DNA from: an uncultured Dyadobacter sp.
GTDB lineage: Bacteria; Bacteroidota; Bacteroidia; Cytophagales; Spirosomataceae
Assembly: GCF_946482605.1 (NCBI RefSeq)
Contig: NZ_CAMLSE010000009.1
Coordinates: 1-64,000, forward strand
DNA length: 64,000 nucleotides
Direction: 5' to 3'
How positions within the stretch are numbered: the stretch's first letter is position 1; each line of letters starts with the position of its first letter. The notes under the pieces were generated by a model. That model saw nothing but the letters and a program-made list of their open reading frames with translations. It was not told the DNA's origin and made no database searches. This document shows positions 26,662 to 35,174 of the stretch, piece by piece. Both the position numbers and the translations under genes were made by a program.

Positions 26662-26706
26662 ACTATGTCATTATTTTACATTGTAAAATAATGACATAGT
26701 ATGATA
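26656..26706. promoter_or_regulatory. 51-bp perfect palindrome over the iclR start codon
   Basis: Positions 26656-26680 are the exact reverse complement of 26682-26706 around a single central T at 26681. The core is ATTTTACATTGTAAAAT, which differs from the three other sites only by a symmetric change (C and G instead of T and A). The iclR ATG (26661-26659) lies inside the left arm, so the mirrored arm carries an ATG at 26701 on the plus strand that opens only 23 codons. The DNA could extrude a cruciform, and the iclR mRNA cannot contain both arms unless transcription starts beyond 26706. Confidence 0.8.
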
Positions 26707-26979
26707 GAAAGCAAACACACCATTCACGCTGCGAAGTATTCCGCCATTTTCGGTAGTGGTCATTTGGAATAATCTAAATATGCCGAGCTTTCTCTGCGTC
26801 AACTTACATTACTTCCTCATCACAGAGTGCCTTTAATGTTTAAATAACCTTGCAAAGTCTTTTGCAAATTTTGTGTGGCTATCGGCACAGTTTAAGTGTG
26901 TTTGCGAATGCTACCTTTGGCGTTCAGAACGCTACATCCGATAATGACGCGTGAGGAACACCGCTCGCAGAGAGAAACA

Positions 26980-27240
26980 CTATAAAGGTTCGTTGAGCCG
27001 CTGGGCCACCGATTGCAGCTGGATAATGCGTAGGGTGCTGTCGCTGAGTTGCAGATTCTTCCGGGCGGTTACAATCTGCGCGTCCAGCATCAGCAGTTTG
27101 TAATAGCCTTGCGCCACCTGGCCAACGAGCCTCGTCTGTACTGCTTTGCGCGCCTCGGCGGTTTGCAGGAAACCGGCCAGCGCAGCGGATTTCCGGCTGC
27201 GGATTTTGCCCCAGATGTCGGCGGGCGGTGTTTGTTTTAT
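26980..27240 (-). pseudogene. Fragment of a TolC/RND outer-membrane efflux protein
   Basis: One minus-strand frame reads ADIWGKIRSRKSAALAGFLQ, TAEARKAVQTRLVGQVAQGY, YKLLMLDAQIVTARKNLQLS and DSTLRIIQLQ, ending at a TAG. This is the helical-hairpin part of an OprM/NodT-type outer-membrane factor, about 85 of the usual 450-plus residues. No start, signal peptide or second repeat remains. The membrane fusion and RND pump genes are absent. From 26707 to 26979 and 27241 to 27393 I see nothing else coding. Confidence 0.75.
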
Positions 27241-27393
27241 AACGATGGGGTAAGCTTCCCAAATTATGGCGATGCTCTAGACCACTAGTTTTTCGCAAAG
27301 TCATCGAAGTTAACATGGCCGCTATGCGCATAGAAATTTTGGTGACGGAGAGCTTTCGTTTGAAGGACAGGCTAAGCGTCGTTCATCTAGAAC

Positions 27394-27409
27394 GACATAT
27401 ATATATGTC
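27394..27409. repeat. 16-bp AT-rich palindrome downstream of the HEPN-like gene
   Basis: GACATATATATATGTC is self-complementary. It lies 35 bp past the stop of the minus-strand HEPN-like gene and could form a weak hairpin at the transcript end. It may also be chance in AT-rich DNA. Confidence 0.3.
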
Positions 27410-27444
27410 TTTGTTTCCGCACAATGAAGTTTAGCAAAAGATTT

Positions 27445-28653
27445 CTAGTCAGGGATGCTGTCTTCCAAAGTTCCAAGCTCATTATCCTGCGAACTTCCTG
27501 TAAGATTATTCATTATTCTTTCATAGTATTGATGCCAAGGAACCGGCATACCGATTAACATGCGCATTTCTGGCGCGATTAACCTGCTTGAGAATCGAAA
27601 TTTATAGCCAAAGATGTTCAGTAGGCTCAATTCTACCATATACAAAAATATTCTTCTGGTTTCTCGTATCGCGCCAGATGGCATCTTTTCAAGGCTTTCT
27701 CTTTTCACTTTTTGGGAGTGAACTAACGCATTTCTAACTTCTACCATCATTTCAAAAATGTCCTTTTGCTGGCCTTGATCTTCAATCATTTTCACTAAAA
27801 TAGGAAGGGCTTTAGGATCAACTTTAAATTGGACAGAATTTGCAACAAGACGCAACTTGTTTGACGCCGTGATATTCTTGGCATCGTCTCCAGACAATAA
27901 CTTCTTTTTTTCAATAACAAGCCAATTATAGATTAGCTCCATAGCGGTTTGTGCAACTATAATTGAAGTCTCATCCGTTTGGTTTGTATTCGATTCGGTA
28001 TACCACAAGACAGCCAATCTTATAAAACTTGTGTCAGTTGATTCGTTGAAGAAGCTTGAAAAATCTCGCCAAAGGGAACTAAGCCTTCTGCGAAAACTCG
28101 ATTGCGCCCAACTATGGATCTGTACATTTGGTCCTTGATAATATGCGTATCGTGTATAATCTGACCATATCGGATAATCGTTATCATTATCCATCCCTTG
28201 AAGTAAAAGCGACGCCGTCTTGCGGCCATTTAGGAAGCTTAGGAATAGATCAAATTTTTCAATGAAGGTCGTAGCTTCCGTTCTTGAGATTGCTGCACCA
28301 TTTTTCTTTCTCAATTCGCATGCATAGTTTAAAAACATTCCGCCTTTCCTTTGCCATTCCTGCATTCTACGACGAAAATCATGTACCTCATCCATCGTGA
28401 CAATAAACTTGCCATCGTCGAACACATGGCGACCTAAGGCAACTGCCCCATCAAAGTACTCAATAGGATCACCTGGGATTTCAACCATATTAGGGACCCG
28501 GAACCTTATGATTGACACGTCGACACTTTTGTCGCCATATATCACTTCACCAAAAATTTCACCCTCTATTGAAAGGGTTAGCTCATTATAGCTTCGAATT
28601 CCCAAAACGCCGATACTAAGCCCGTCAACAGAGGCCTTGTAATTGGTTTCCAT
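27445..28653 (-). CDS. Large hypothetical protein with C-terminal HEPN-like domain
   Basis: This is a 402-residue protein started at METNYKASVDG, whose ATG overlaps the stop of the preceding small gene (TAATG). An upstream in-frame start would run inside that gene. The N-terminal half is beta-rich (LTLSIEGEIFGEVIYGDKSV and onward) and has no recognised name. The C-terminal 150 residues are helical, with AQTAMELIYNWLVIEKKKLL and then VEVRNALVHSQ. The R-N-x3-H of RNALVH is the RNase-type motif of HEPN proteins. The size and layout recall ApeA-like abortive-infection proteins, but that similarity is only by eye. Coupling to a 70-residue partner suggests a two-gene defence or toxin module. AT content looks higher than in neighbouring genes. 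Confidence 0.6.
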   Translation of the reverse strand: METNYKASVDGLSIGVLGIRSYNELTLSIEGEIFGEVIYGDKSVDVSIIRFRVPNMVEIPGDPIEYFDGAVALGRHVFDDGKFIVTMDEVHDFRRRMQEWQRKGGMFLNYACELRKKNGAAISRTEATTFIEKFDLFLSFLNGRKTASLLLQGMDNDNDYPIWSDYTRYAYYQGPNVQIHSWAQSSFRRRLSSLWRDFSSFFNESTDTSFIRLAVLWYTESNTNQTDETSIIVAQTAMELIYNWLVIEKKKLLSGDDAKNITASNKLRLVANSVQFKVDPKALPILVKMIEDQGQQKDIFEMMVEVRNALVHSQKVKRESLEKMPSGAIRETRRIFLYMVELSLLNIFGYKFRFSSRLIAPEMRMLIGMPVPWHQYYERIMNNLTGSSQDNELGTLEDSIPD

Positions 28654-28865
28654 TATTGCCAGTAGGCACATGGGGGCTTTTCTCGACTCGCAAATCCGGA
28701 GAACCATACATGATTAGTCGGCGATGTTCTAAACTCGATCTTTCCGGTTACTTCGGCCACGGTAGATTCATTTTCTAATTCTATTTTATCTTGGCCGACA
28801 AGAATCGAAGAGAACAAAGGAATTTGGTCATTAGCTCCTTTAAGAGCGGCAGGTATTTGAGACAT
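28653..28865 (-). CDS. Small hypothetical protein coupled to the HEPN-like gene
   Basis: A 70-residue frame starts at MSQIPAALKGANDQIPLFSS and ends at CAYWQ, its TAA overlapping the ATG of the HEPN-like gene. An alternative start lies six codons upstream. The sequence QDKIELENESTVAEVTGKIE looks like real soluble protein with a beta-strand pattern. I recognise no family. It could be a separate partner (an antitoxin or the missing N-terminus of ApeA-type proteins). It could also be the front part of one larger gene split by a frameshift near the junction. The exact TAATG overlap favours coupled genes, but the case is open. Confidence 0.5.
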   Translation of the reverse strand: MSQIPAALKGANDQIPLFSSILVGQDKIELENESTVAEVTGKIEFRTSPTNHVWFSGFASREKPPCAYWQ

Positions 28866-29027
28866 AAGGAGGTACCGGTTCAACGTTCTAACTAGTATAT
28901 CACAGGACTATCCTGTTTTTAACAGAATCCTGATCAGAGCTGTAATAGCGAATGACAACCTCGTCTGCTCTCGCCGCAGAATCATCCAGAAGGTCATCAG
29001 GCAAATAGTAAGTGTTCATTTTCAAGT

Positions 29028-29813
29028 TTACGTTTCTTCTTCATCCGCCAGTACAATCCAGGCCGGTGCATGATCGCTGGATTTTTCCCAACCACGAACA
29101 TGCTTGTCTACGCCTGCCGAGATCAGTCGCGGGGCAATCTGCGGACTTAAAAGCAAATGATCCAATCTCAAACCAGCATTTCGGCCACACGCATTCCGAA
29201 GATAGTCCCAGAATGTGTAAATAGTTTCATCAGGATAAAGATGTCTGATCGAATCGATCCAGCCTTGATCCACTAATTCCTTGTAAGCTTTGCGCGGCTC
29301 CGGAAAAAACAATGCGTTATCGGACCATCGCTCTGGTTTGTAAACATCTTTCTCCGTCGGGATAACGTTATAATCTCCCGCTAACACAACGGGCACTTCC
29401 TCCGATAACAAATATTTCGCATGTTTTTTCAATCGCTTAAACCAGGCCATTTTATAGTCAAACTTGGGTCCCGGTGCCGGATTCCCGTTCGGTAGATAAA
29501 GGCAACACACCAACATCTTCCCAACGATCGATTCAATATACCTGCTGTGTAAATCATCCTCGTCACCTGAGAGGAAGTTCCTCACTTCTTGCAAAGGCAA
29601 ATCTTTCGATAGGATTGCCACGCCATTCCACATTTTCTGTCCGTGCCAGATCGCATTGTACCCGGCATCGAGCAATGGCCTTTCAGGAAATTTATCCTGC
29701 GGCGCTTTCAATTCTTGCAGACAAGCGATATCAGGCTTGGCCTATTCGAGCCATTTTAACAGAACCCGGAGGCGGTCATTTACGCCGTTGATATTGTAGG
29801 TAGCGGTATTCAT
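29028..29813 (-). pseudogene. xth: Exonuclease III-type nuclease gene with in-frame amber codon
   Basis: A complete reading from an ATG at 29813 gives MNTATYNINGVNDRLRVLLK, then WLE, a TAG at 29744-29742, then AKPDIACLQELKAPQDKFPE and a full exodeoxyribonuclease III body. Landmarks include WHGQKMWNGVAILSK, VVLAGDYNVIP, YTFWDYLRNACGRNAGLRLDHLLLS and KSSDHAPAWIVL. Only codon 24 is broken. The first open restart downstream (a TTG at 29711) would lose the metal-binding Glu of LQE and the N-terminal Asn. The product would therefore be inactive without readthrough. The enzyme normally removes abasic sites in DNA. A single sequencing error would restore the gene. Confidence 0.85.
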
Positions 29814-30038
29814 TGCATAAGACTGTGATTTTGTTTTTAGGTAAGAAAAATCAGACCAATATGCTGTGGTGTTACATGCCGCATATTACCGTAGAGGGCG
29901 AGACAATTCATCTGGCCAAGGCCCGGCTTTTTGTTAGCATTTGCTTTACCACCATTAGATGTTGGGATATATCTCAAACAAAATGTCTTAATGAGACTGT
30001 TTCCTAAAATTCATTCAGTTATTCCGTAGCTTTCAAAT

Positions 30039-30445
30039 ATGTGGATCAGCAAAATTATAGCATCGGCAACGGCGGCTCTGGCCTTACTCAATTGTACCAA
30101 AGACAATACTGAACCGGCGTCGGAAATTCAATGCATTCTGCCGTGTATCTGACTAGCTATTGCCCGACGAAAACGGAAACACATTTGGTCCGGCTGCTGA
30201 AACCAACCCCGTACGCACCAAAAATGGAAAGAGGTAGCCAGAGTAACGAATTTTATGTGGCTGCAGTGATAAATCTTCCACAATCGTTGTTCAAACGCGA
30301 TACCGTTTTTCAATTGCAGTTTCATTATGACCCTAAGGCGGAGCTGGAAAATAAGGCGGCTGGCTATTGCAACGCGAATATTGCGCCAGCGAAAATGGTC
30401 GTTTATGATGGAGTAAGTGAGTCTGACTGTCCCTTATTCAATTGA
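30039..30445 (+). pseudogene. Small lipoprotein gene split by a frameshift
   Basis: The frame from 30039 encodes a lipoprotein signal, MWISKIIASATAALALLNCT, and stops at 30150 or nearby. An overlapping frame open from before 30131 to 30445 continues with YLTSYCPTKTETHLVRLLKP, then SNEFYVAAVINLPQSLFKRD, and ends with DCPLFN. The second frame has good protein character but no signal and no natural start, so the two look like one gene of about 130 residues broken near 30130. I recognise no family. From 29814 to 30038 nothing else is evident. Confidence 0.5.
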
Positions 30446-30673
30446 TCATCACGTTTCGCAAAGAATACCCAATACTATTTCTGAGCGGTCTAGATCAACA
30501 TTTATTTCCGGCCTCCATTGCGCGCTCTCTGGTGGGCGACCCTGCATTTAGCTTAATCGCGGCTGGTCATGCTCCCCCTGGTCGTTGTATCCTATATTTG
30601 TTGCGGTCGGCTCAGGCAACATAGCCTGCCCATGGCTTGATTCTCAATCATAGCAATTAACTATCTAGAAACC

Positions 30674-31209
30674 ATGACAAATCAAGAGGCGATAGACCTA
30701 ATCGGTGGCGGAGCCAATGGCGAGCATGCGCAGTGCTGGCTGGATTTGGGTTGTGGAAGCGGGACTTTCACCGAGGCCTTAGCGACGATCCTTCCAGCGC
30801 ACAGCAAGATTACCGGCGTGGACAAAACTACCAACATCTTCCGCCGCAAATGGGCAACCAGGTTTCGATCAAATTCATCGAGGCCGATTTTGGAACGGAG
30901 GTGTTGGAGGTGGCGGGATTAGACGGGATCCTGATGGCGAACTCCCTTCATTTCATCAGGGATAAGGAATCCTTAATCCGGCGTCTGGAAAACCATTTTA
31001 GTAAAGGTAGAAGGTTTTTGATTGTCGAGTATGACACAACAGCATCCAATCCCTGGGTGCCGCATCCCATTGACTTCAAAGGTTTAAAAAGCATTTTCGG
31101 CCGTGTCCGGAATTATTCGATATCAAAACTTGGGGAGCGTAGGTCTTTGTATGGTTCCGCGATGCTCTATGGTGCGCTGGTTACTTCCCCGGACGAATCA
31201 ATAAGCTGA
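30674..31209 (+). pseudogene. Class I SAM-dependent methyltransferase, frameshifted
   Basis: The first frame from 30674 gives MTNQEAIDLIGGG, the SAM-binding loop CWLDLGCGSGTFTEALATIL and ITGVDKT. Near 30840 the coding signal moves to the next frame, which continues with NQVSIKFIEADFGTEVLEVA, LDGILMANSLHFIRDKESLI, FLIVEYDTTASNPWVPHPID and ends at 31209. Combined, this is a normal methyltransferase of about 178 residues (Methyltransf_25/11 type). One base change in length restores it, so either recent decay or a sequencing error explains it. No substrate can be proposed. Confidence 0.75.
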
Positions 31210-31245
31210 TCAAAAACCGAGGCCTTCAACAAATGGAGCAATTGC

Positions 31246-32142
31246 CTAATTCAAGCTTTCACGGTACTGTACCGGAGACATCTTCGTCTTGTTCTTGAAC
31301 AGCTTATGAAAGGATTGTGGATATTCAAAGCCCATCTGGTAGGCAATTTCGCTGACCTGCAAGTTTGTGGTCGCCAGTAGCTGTTTGGCCTTGTCGATCA
31401 CCCGGGCTTGGATATGCTGCTGGGCGGTTTTTCCGGAAACGGTCCGCAGCATATCGCTGAGATAATCGGCGGACACGTTCAGCTCCCTGGCGACCTGATG
31501 CACGGTCGGCAGCCCTTTCTCCGATTCCAGAAATGCGTTCAGCACAACTTCGAGTCGGACCAGGATTTCGTCGTTGGCCACTTTTCGGGTGATAAACTGA
31601 CGGGCATAAAACCTGCTGCTATATTGCAGCAAAAGCTCAATGTGGGTGATCATCACTTCGTGGCTGAAATGATCGATGCTGCTTTGGTATTCCGTCTCAA
31701 TGCTGGCAAACAGGTCCTTGATCTTCGCCTCTTCCTGCTCTGACAAATGAAGGGCTTCGTGGAGCTCGTAGGAGAAAAAGCCAAAATTCCGGATTTTGGT
31801 AGCCAGCGAAGTGCCTGCAATGAAATCCTGATGAAACATCAGTGTCATGCCACCCGGCGGTTTCGATCCAGGATCCAGTTTCATCAGCAGCTGATACGGC
31901 GAAACAAAGGCCATCATACCTTCATCGAAGTCGTAGTGCCGGTGCCCGTACTTTAACCTGCCGTCATAATCCGTTTTGATGGATATGCAGTAGAAATTGA
32001 CGGTAAAATGTTGCAGATCGACCAGTCTGGCGTAATCAGCACGTTCATGCCGGAATACGCTGATCAGCGGATGTTTAGGCTTGGGCAATCCGAGCAGCCT
32101 GTGCTGCTCGGATATGGAATTGATGAGGTATGGCTTGTTCAC
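31246..32142 (-). CDS. AraC-family regulator (paralogue 1 of the LGLPxPxHPLIS group)
   Basis: This 298-residue protein has a variable N-terminal cupin-like sensor and a C-terminal AraC DNA-binding domain. The sensor begins SISEQHRLLGLPKPKHPLIS and contains GRLKYGHRHYDFDEGMMAFV. The DNA-binding part includes VHQVARELNVSADYLSDMLR and LQVSEIAYQMGFEYPQSFHK. Two other regulators in the window (35175 and 42925) share the sensor signature. It follows the zinc alcohol dehydrogenase gene on the same strand with a 9-bp gap, so it is probably the last gene of that operon and its local controller. Confidence 0.9.
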   Translation of the reverse strand: MNKPYLINSISEQHRLLGLPKPKHPLISVFRHERADYARLVDLQHFTVNFYCISIKTDYDGRLKYGHRHYDFDEGMMAFVSPYQLLMKLDPGSKPPGGMTLMFHQDFIAGTSLATKIRNFGFFSYELHEALHLSEQEEAKIKDLFASIETEYQSSIDHFSHEVMITHIELLLQYSSRFYARQFITRKVANDEILVRLEVVLNAFLESEKGLPTVHQVARELNVSADYLSDMLRTVSGKTAQQHIQARVIDKAKQLLATTNLQVSEIAYQMGFEYPQSFHKLFKNKTKMSPVQYRESLN

Positions 32143-32151
32143 TGATTGAAG

Positions 32152-33213
32152 TTACAAGGTTTTCATATCAATGACAAAACGGTAGCGGACATCACCTTTT
32201 TGCATTCGGTCATAGGCTTTGTGAATATCCTTGATATCAATCAGCTCAATGTCGGAGACGATATTATGTTCTGCACAAAAGTCCAGCATCTGTTGTGTTT
32301 CGGGCAGGCCTCCGGCGCCAGACCCGGCAATGACTTTATTGCCCGTTGCCAGCGAAAAGGAGCTTACTTCCCAAGGCTTGGCCGGCATCCCGACATTAAC
32401 GTAAACACCGTTGCTTTTTAAAACCGCCAGATAAGGATTGACATCACTATTGCCCGAAACGGTATCCAGCACAAAGTCAAATGTTTTGAAGGCTGCTTTC
32501 ATCTGCGCCTCGTCCCTGGAAATGATAAAACGATCAGCCCCGAGCTGCATAGCCGCTTCCTTTTTGCCGGGAGAAGTGCTCAGCACCGTCACTTCTGCAC
32601 CCAAAGCTTTCCCAAACTTAACGCCCATATGACCGAGTCCACCCAATCCTACCACAGCCAGTTTATGTCCTTTACCTACATTCCATCTCTTTAGCGGCGA
32701 ATAGGTCGTTATCCCCGCGCAAAGCAATGGCGCAACTCCGGCCAGGTCGAGCTTTTCAGAAATGCGATGTACGAAGTCTTCATGGACGACGATGGTATTG
32801 GAATATCCGCCGTAAACAGGCTGGCCGTCGTGGCCCAGATTGTTATAGGTTTGCACCGGGGCGATACTGCAAAACTGTTCCTGCCCATTCCTGCAATCAG
32901 GGCACTCCCGGCAGGAATCTACCATCACGCCCACCCCACCCAGACTGCCGATGCTGAACTTCTTGGCATGGGCACCCAGGGCATTGATACGCCCTACGAT
33001 CTCATGGCCGGGAACCATTGGGAAAATTCCTGCAAACCATTCGTTACGGGTCAGGTGAATGTCGGTATGGCAAACCCCGCAGTATAGTATTTCGATCTGT
33101 ACATCGTGTGCGCCGAGCTCGCGTCTTTCAAATTGCCAGGGCGCTAGTGGGCTTTCCGCTGTTTGCGCCGCATATCCTTTTGCTGTGATCATAGTATCGT
33201 TTATATGATACAA
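32152..33213 (-). CDS. Zinc-dependent NAD(P) alcohol dehydrogenase (CAD/YahK-like)
   Basis: This 353-residue medium-chain dehydrogenase has the catalytic zinc ligands in LYCGVCHTDIH and the GHEIVGRI motif. The structural zinc lobe is formed by CRECPDCRNGQEQFC. The nucleotide fold is marked by AVVGLGGLGHMGVKFGKALG. This layout fits the cinnamyl-alcohol/YahK-type aldehyde reductases, which reduce a broad range of aldehydes with NADPH. The gene is preceded by two direct TATCCAAAT repeats spaced 21 bp and followed by an AraC regulator, which suggests aldehyde- or substrate-responsive control. Confidence 0.92.
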   Translation of the reverse strand: MYHINDTMITAKGYAAQTAESPLAPWQFERRELGAHDVQIEILYCGVCHTDIHLTRNEWFAGIFPMVPGHEIVGRINALGAHAKKFSIGSLGGVGVMVDSCRECPDCRNGQEQFCSIAPVQTYNNLGHDGQPVYGGYSNTIVVHEDFVHRISEKLDLAGVAPLLCAGITTYSPLKRWNVGKGHKLAVVGLGGLGHMGVKFGKALGAEVTVLSTSPGKKEAAMQLGADRFIISRDEAQMKAAFKTFDFVLDTVSGNSDVNPYLAVLKSNGVYVNVGMPAKPWEVSSFSLATGNKVIAGSGAGGLPETQQMLDFCAEHNIVSDIELIDIKDIHKAYDRMQKGDVRYRFVIDMKTL

Positions 33214-33240
33214 ACTTAGGAAGCAGCCTGCGGCCGCAAT

Positions 33241-33270
33241 TATCCAAATCCGGGTAAAAGGTATCCAAAT
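33241..33270 (-). promoter_or_regulatory. Direct repeat TATCCAAAT x2, 21-bp period
   Basis: TATCCAAAT occurs at 33241-33249 and 33262-33270, start to start 21 bp, or two helical turns. It sits 27-57 bp before the alcohol dehydrogenase start. Paired direct half-sites of this spacing are how AraC proteins usually bind. The AraC gene that ends this operon is the likely user. Confidence 0.55.
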
Positions 33271-33301
33271 TTGCCAATGTTGCTAAGCCCACTGTCCATG
33301 G

Positions 33302-34162
33302 CTACAAAATATCAAGATCGCGGGCCACATAGTAGCTCGGCACCAATGGCCGGAAGCCGGTTTTCCTTCGAAGTTTGGAAATATCCTGAACGCCCTGGAA
33401 AGGGTCGTTAAGCGGGCCTTCGGTTCCATCAAAGGTATCGGCCGCTTTTCCGACAGAATCAGCCAGTTCGTACAAAGTGATCGGCGCATCGTCGGCTACA
33501 TTGAAGATCTCCCCATCCAACCCCTCGATAGTGAGCAGCAGGGTCAGCGCCTGCGCGACATCCAGGTGATGGACCATATGCATGCGCGATCCTGAATGCA
33601 TGTTCAGCTTTTTTATATATGGGATAATTTCAGCGATATGCGGGTCTTTGTCTCCATAAACAAAGCCGAGGCGCAGGATACGGACGTCGAATCCCTGGTT
33701 TTGCTGCATCCCGATCAATTCCCTTTCTGCGGCGATCTTGCTGGAAGAGTAAGCGCGCGGATCGTTGATATCTACCCGTTCGTCTTCTTTTGCCGGGCGG
33801 TGGTAACCCGAACCGTACACATTTGAGGTGCTGGTAAACACAAATCGTTTGACACCGGCTTCGTGTGCTGCCTGTGCTAATGCGATACTTCCCTCGCGGT
33901 TGGTTTTGATGATACCTTCGTTATCTGTAAAGGTCCGGAAGAGCGCGGCAAGATGGATCACTGCATCCATACCAGCTACCGCTGCTGGCAAGGTGGCGGG
34001 TTCAAATAGGTCGCCGGTGATGGGTGTAGCGCCGAGATCGATCAAACTACCGGCCTTTGCAGCGTCCCTGACCAATATCGACACGTCGTAGCCTTTGGCT
34101 ATCAGGCGTGGCACTAAACGGCTGCCTACCTTTCCTGTCGCTCCTGTTACTAAAATTTTCAT
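33302..34162 (-). CDS. NAD-dependent epimerase/dehydratase-family protein
   Basis: This 286-residue extended SDR was started at [20 protein letters not shown]. The 77 extra residues encoded upstream overlap the adjacent AraC gene and are not coding-like. It has the GxxGxxG nucleotide motif (GATGKVG), [10 protein letters not shown], a Ser-Thr catalytic stretch [17 protein letters not shown], and the Tyr-x3-Lys in [12 protein letters not shown]. Such proteins act on nucleotide sugars or reduce small carbonyls. It is followed on the same strand by the alcohol dehydrogenase module. No specific substrate can be read from the sequence. Confidence 0.88.
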   Translation of the reverse strand: MKILVTGATGKVGSRLVPRLIAKGYDVSILVRDAAKAGSLIDLGATPITGDLFEPATLPAAVAGMDAVIHLAALFRTFTDNEGIIKTNREGSIALAQAAHEAGVKRFVFTSTSNVYGSGYHRPAKEDERVDINDPRAYSSSKIAAERELIGMQQNQGFDVRILRLGFVYGDKDPHIAEIIPYIKKLNMHSGSRMHMVHHLDVAQALTLLLTIEGLDGEIFNVADDAPITLYELADSVGKAADTFDGTEGPLNDPFQGVQDISKLRRKTGFRPLVPSYYVARDLDIL

Positions 34163-34247
34163 TGTCGAATGATTTAATAATGATACGGCAAAATTAGGCC
34201 GCAGCTTGGCGGGCAGCCAATCAATATCAAACCAATCACTATGATTT

Positions 34248-35111
34248 TCAAACCTTGCGAAAAGTATTCGGTGTGCTGCCGGTCTGCCGTTTGAAATAGT
34301 TATTAAAGTAGGCTGGGTATTCAAACCCGAGTGCGTAAGCGATCTCGGCCACGCTCCAATCACTGTGTTGCAACAGTGCTTTCGCTTCGGCAATAATCCG
34401 TGCGGATATATGCGCCGAAGTGGTTTTACCCGTCGTTTCCCTGACAGACCGGTTCAGGTAATTGACATGTACATTTAAATGCCTTGCATAGTCCTGCGGA
34501 CTGCGCAAGCGGAGCGGCTGGTCGCTGCGTTCTATCGGGAACTGCTTTTCGAGCTGCTCAGTGAAGAGATGTGTAAGGCGGCTTTCGCCATTTCGGAAGG
34601 TGGAGGTATTCTGTGCAGGCTGTATTTGAAGGGCCTCGTGGATGATGAGCGCGATGTAGTTTTTGACCAGGTCACTTTTATAAAGATAGTCTCCGTCATA
34701 AACAGACAGCATTTTCTCAAACAGGCTAGTCATAAATGCTGCTTGTTCTGCATTCAACGTCACGACTGGATTTTCGCCGACCCTGAAAAGAGGAGAATCC
34801 TGTAAATCCCGGCCATTGAGGAAGGTTTCGGTAAAAATGCAGGCGTAACCACTGGTACGGTTGATGCGGCGGACAAGCGCGTGTGATACTTGCGGGTTGA
34901 CGAAAAAGAGTGCGGTTCCTTTGATTTCCACTAGCTGGCCGCCACAATTAATAGTCATGTCGCCATTGACCAAACCCATTTTGTAAAAGTCGCGCCGCCC
35001 GGCTTTAACCGGAACATCTGTTGATTCGGGAAGGGCGTGAACTTTAAAACCTTTCAGTCGAAGGTCCACTTCATTCAGCCCGGGTATTCCAGCTCTTTCT
35101 TCATTCAGCAT
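34248..35111 (-). CDS. AraC-family regulator
   Basis: This 287-residue protein has an N-terminal cupin-like domain ([20 protein letters not shown] and [12 protein letters not shown]) and a C-terminal AraC DNA-binding domain. The latter contains [20 protein letters not shown], then [29 protein letters not shown]. Its sensor differs from the LGLPxPxHPLIS group. It lies 85 bp upstream of the epimerase gene on the same strand. It probably controls that gene, with a possible site at CCAATCA repeats near 34217-34238. Confidence 0.88.
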   Translation of the reverse strand: MLNEERAGIPGLNEVDLRLKGFKVHALPESTDVPVKAGRRDFYKMGLVNGDMTINCGGQLVEIKGTALFFVNPQVSHALVRRINRTSGYACIFTETFLNGRDLQDSPLFRVGENPVVTLNAEQAAFMTSLFEKMLSVYDGDYLYKSDLVKNYIALIIHEALQIQPAQNTSTFRNGESRLTHLFTEQLEKQFPIERSDQPLRLRSPQDYARHLNVHVNYLNRSVRETTGKTTSAHISARIIAEAKALLQHSDWSVAEIAYALGFEYPAYFNNYFKRQTGSTPNTFRKV

Positions 35112-35174
35112 TTGGCAAAGTTAATAAAATCAATCCTTTACCATCCTTATATTCATTGCTTAGAGGGAATGTTT

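Noticed and set aside
26701..26772. Plus-strand mini-frame of 23 codons starting in the mirrored arm of the 51-bp palindrome
   Set aside because: The ATG is a by-product of the palindrome and the peptide has no recognisable feature.
27394..27409. AT-rich palindrome considered as a further IclR site
   Set aside because: The sequence GACATATATATATGTC does not match ATTTTAYATTRTAAAAT and is simple TA repeat.
34217..34238. CCAATCA repeats considered as an AraC operator before the epimerase gene
   Set aside because: The period is 15 bp rather than 21 bp and the copies are short, so no separate feature was entered.
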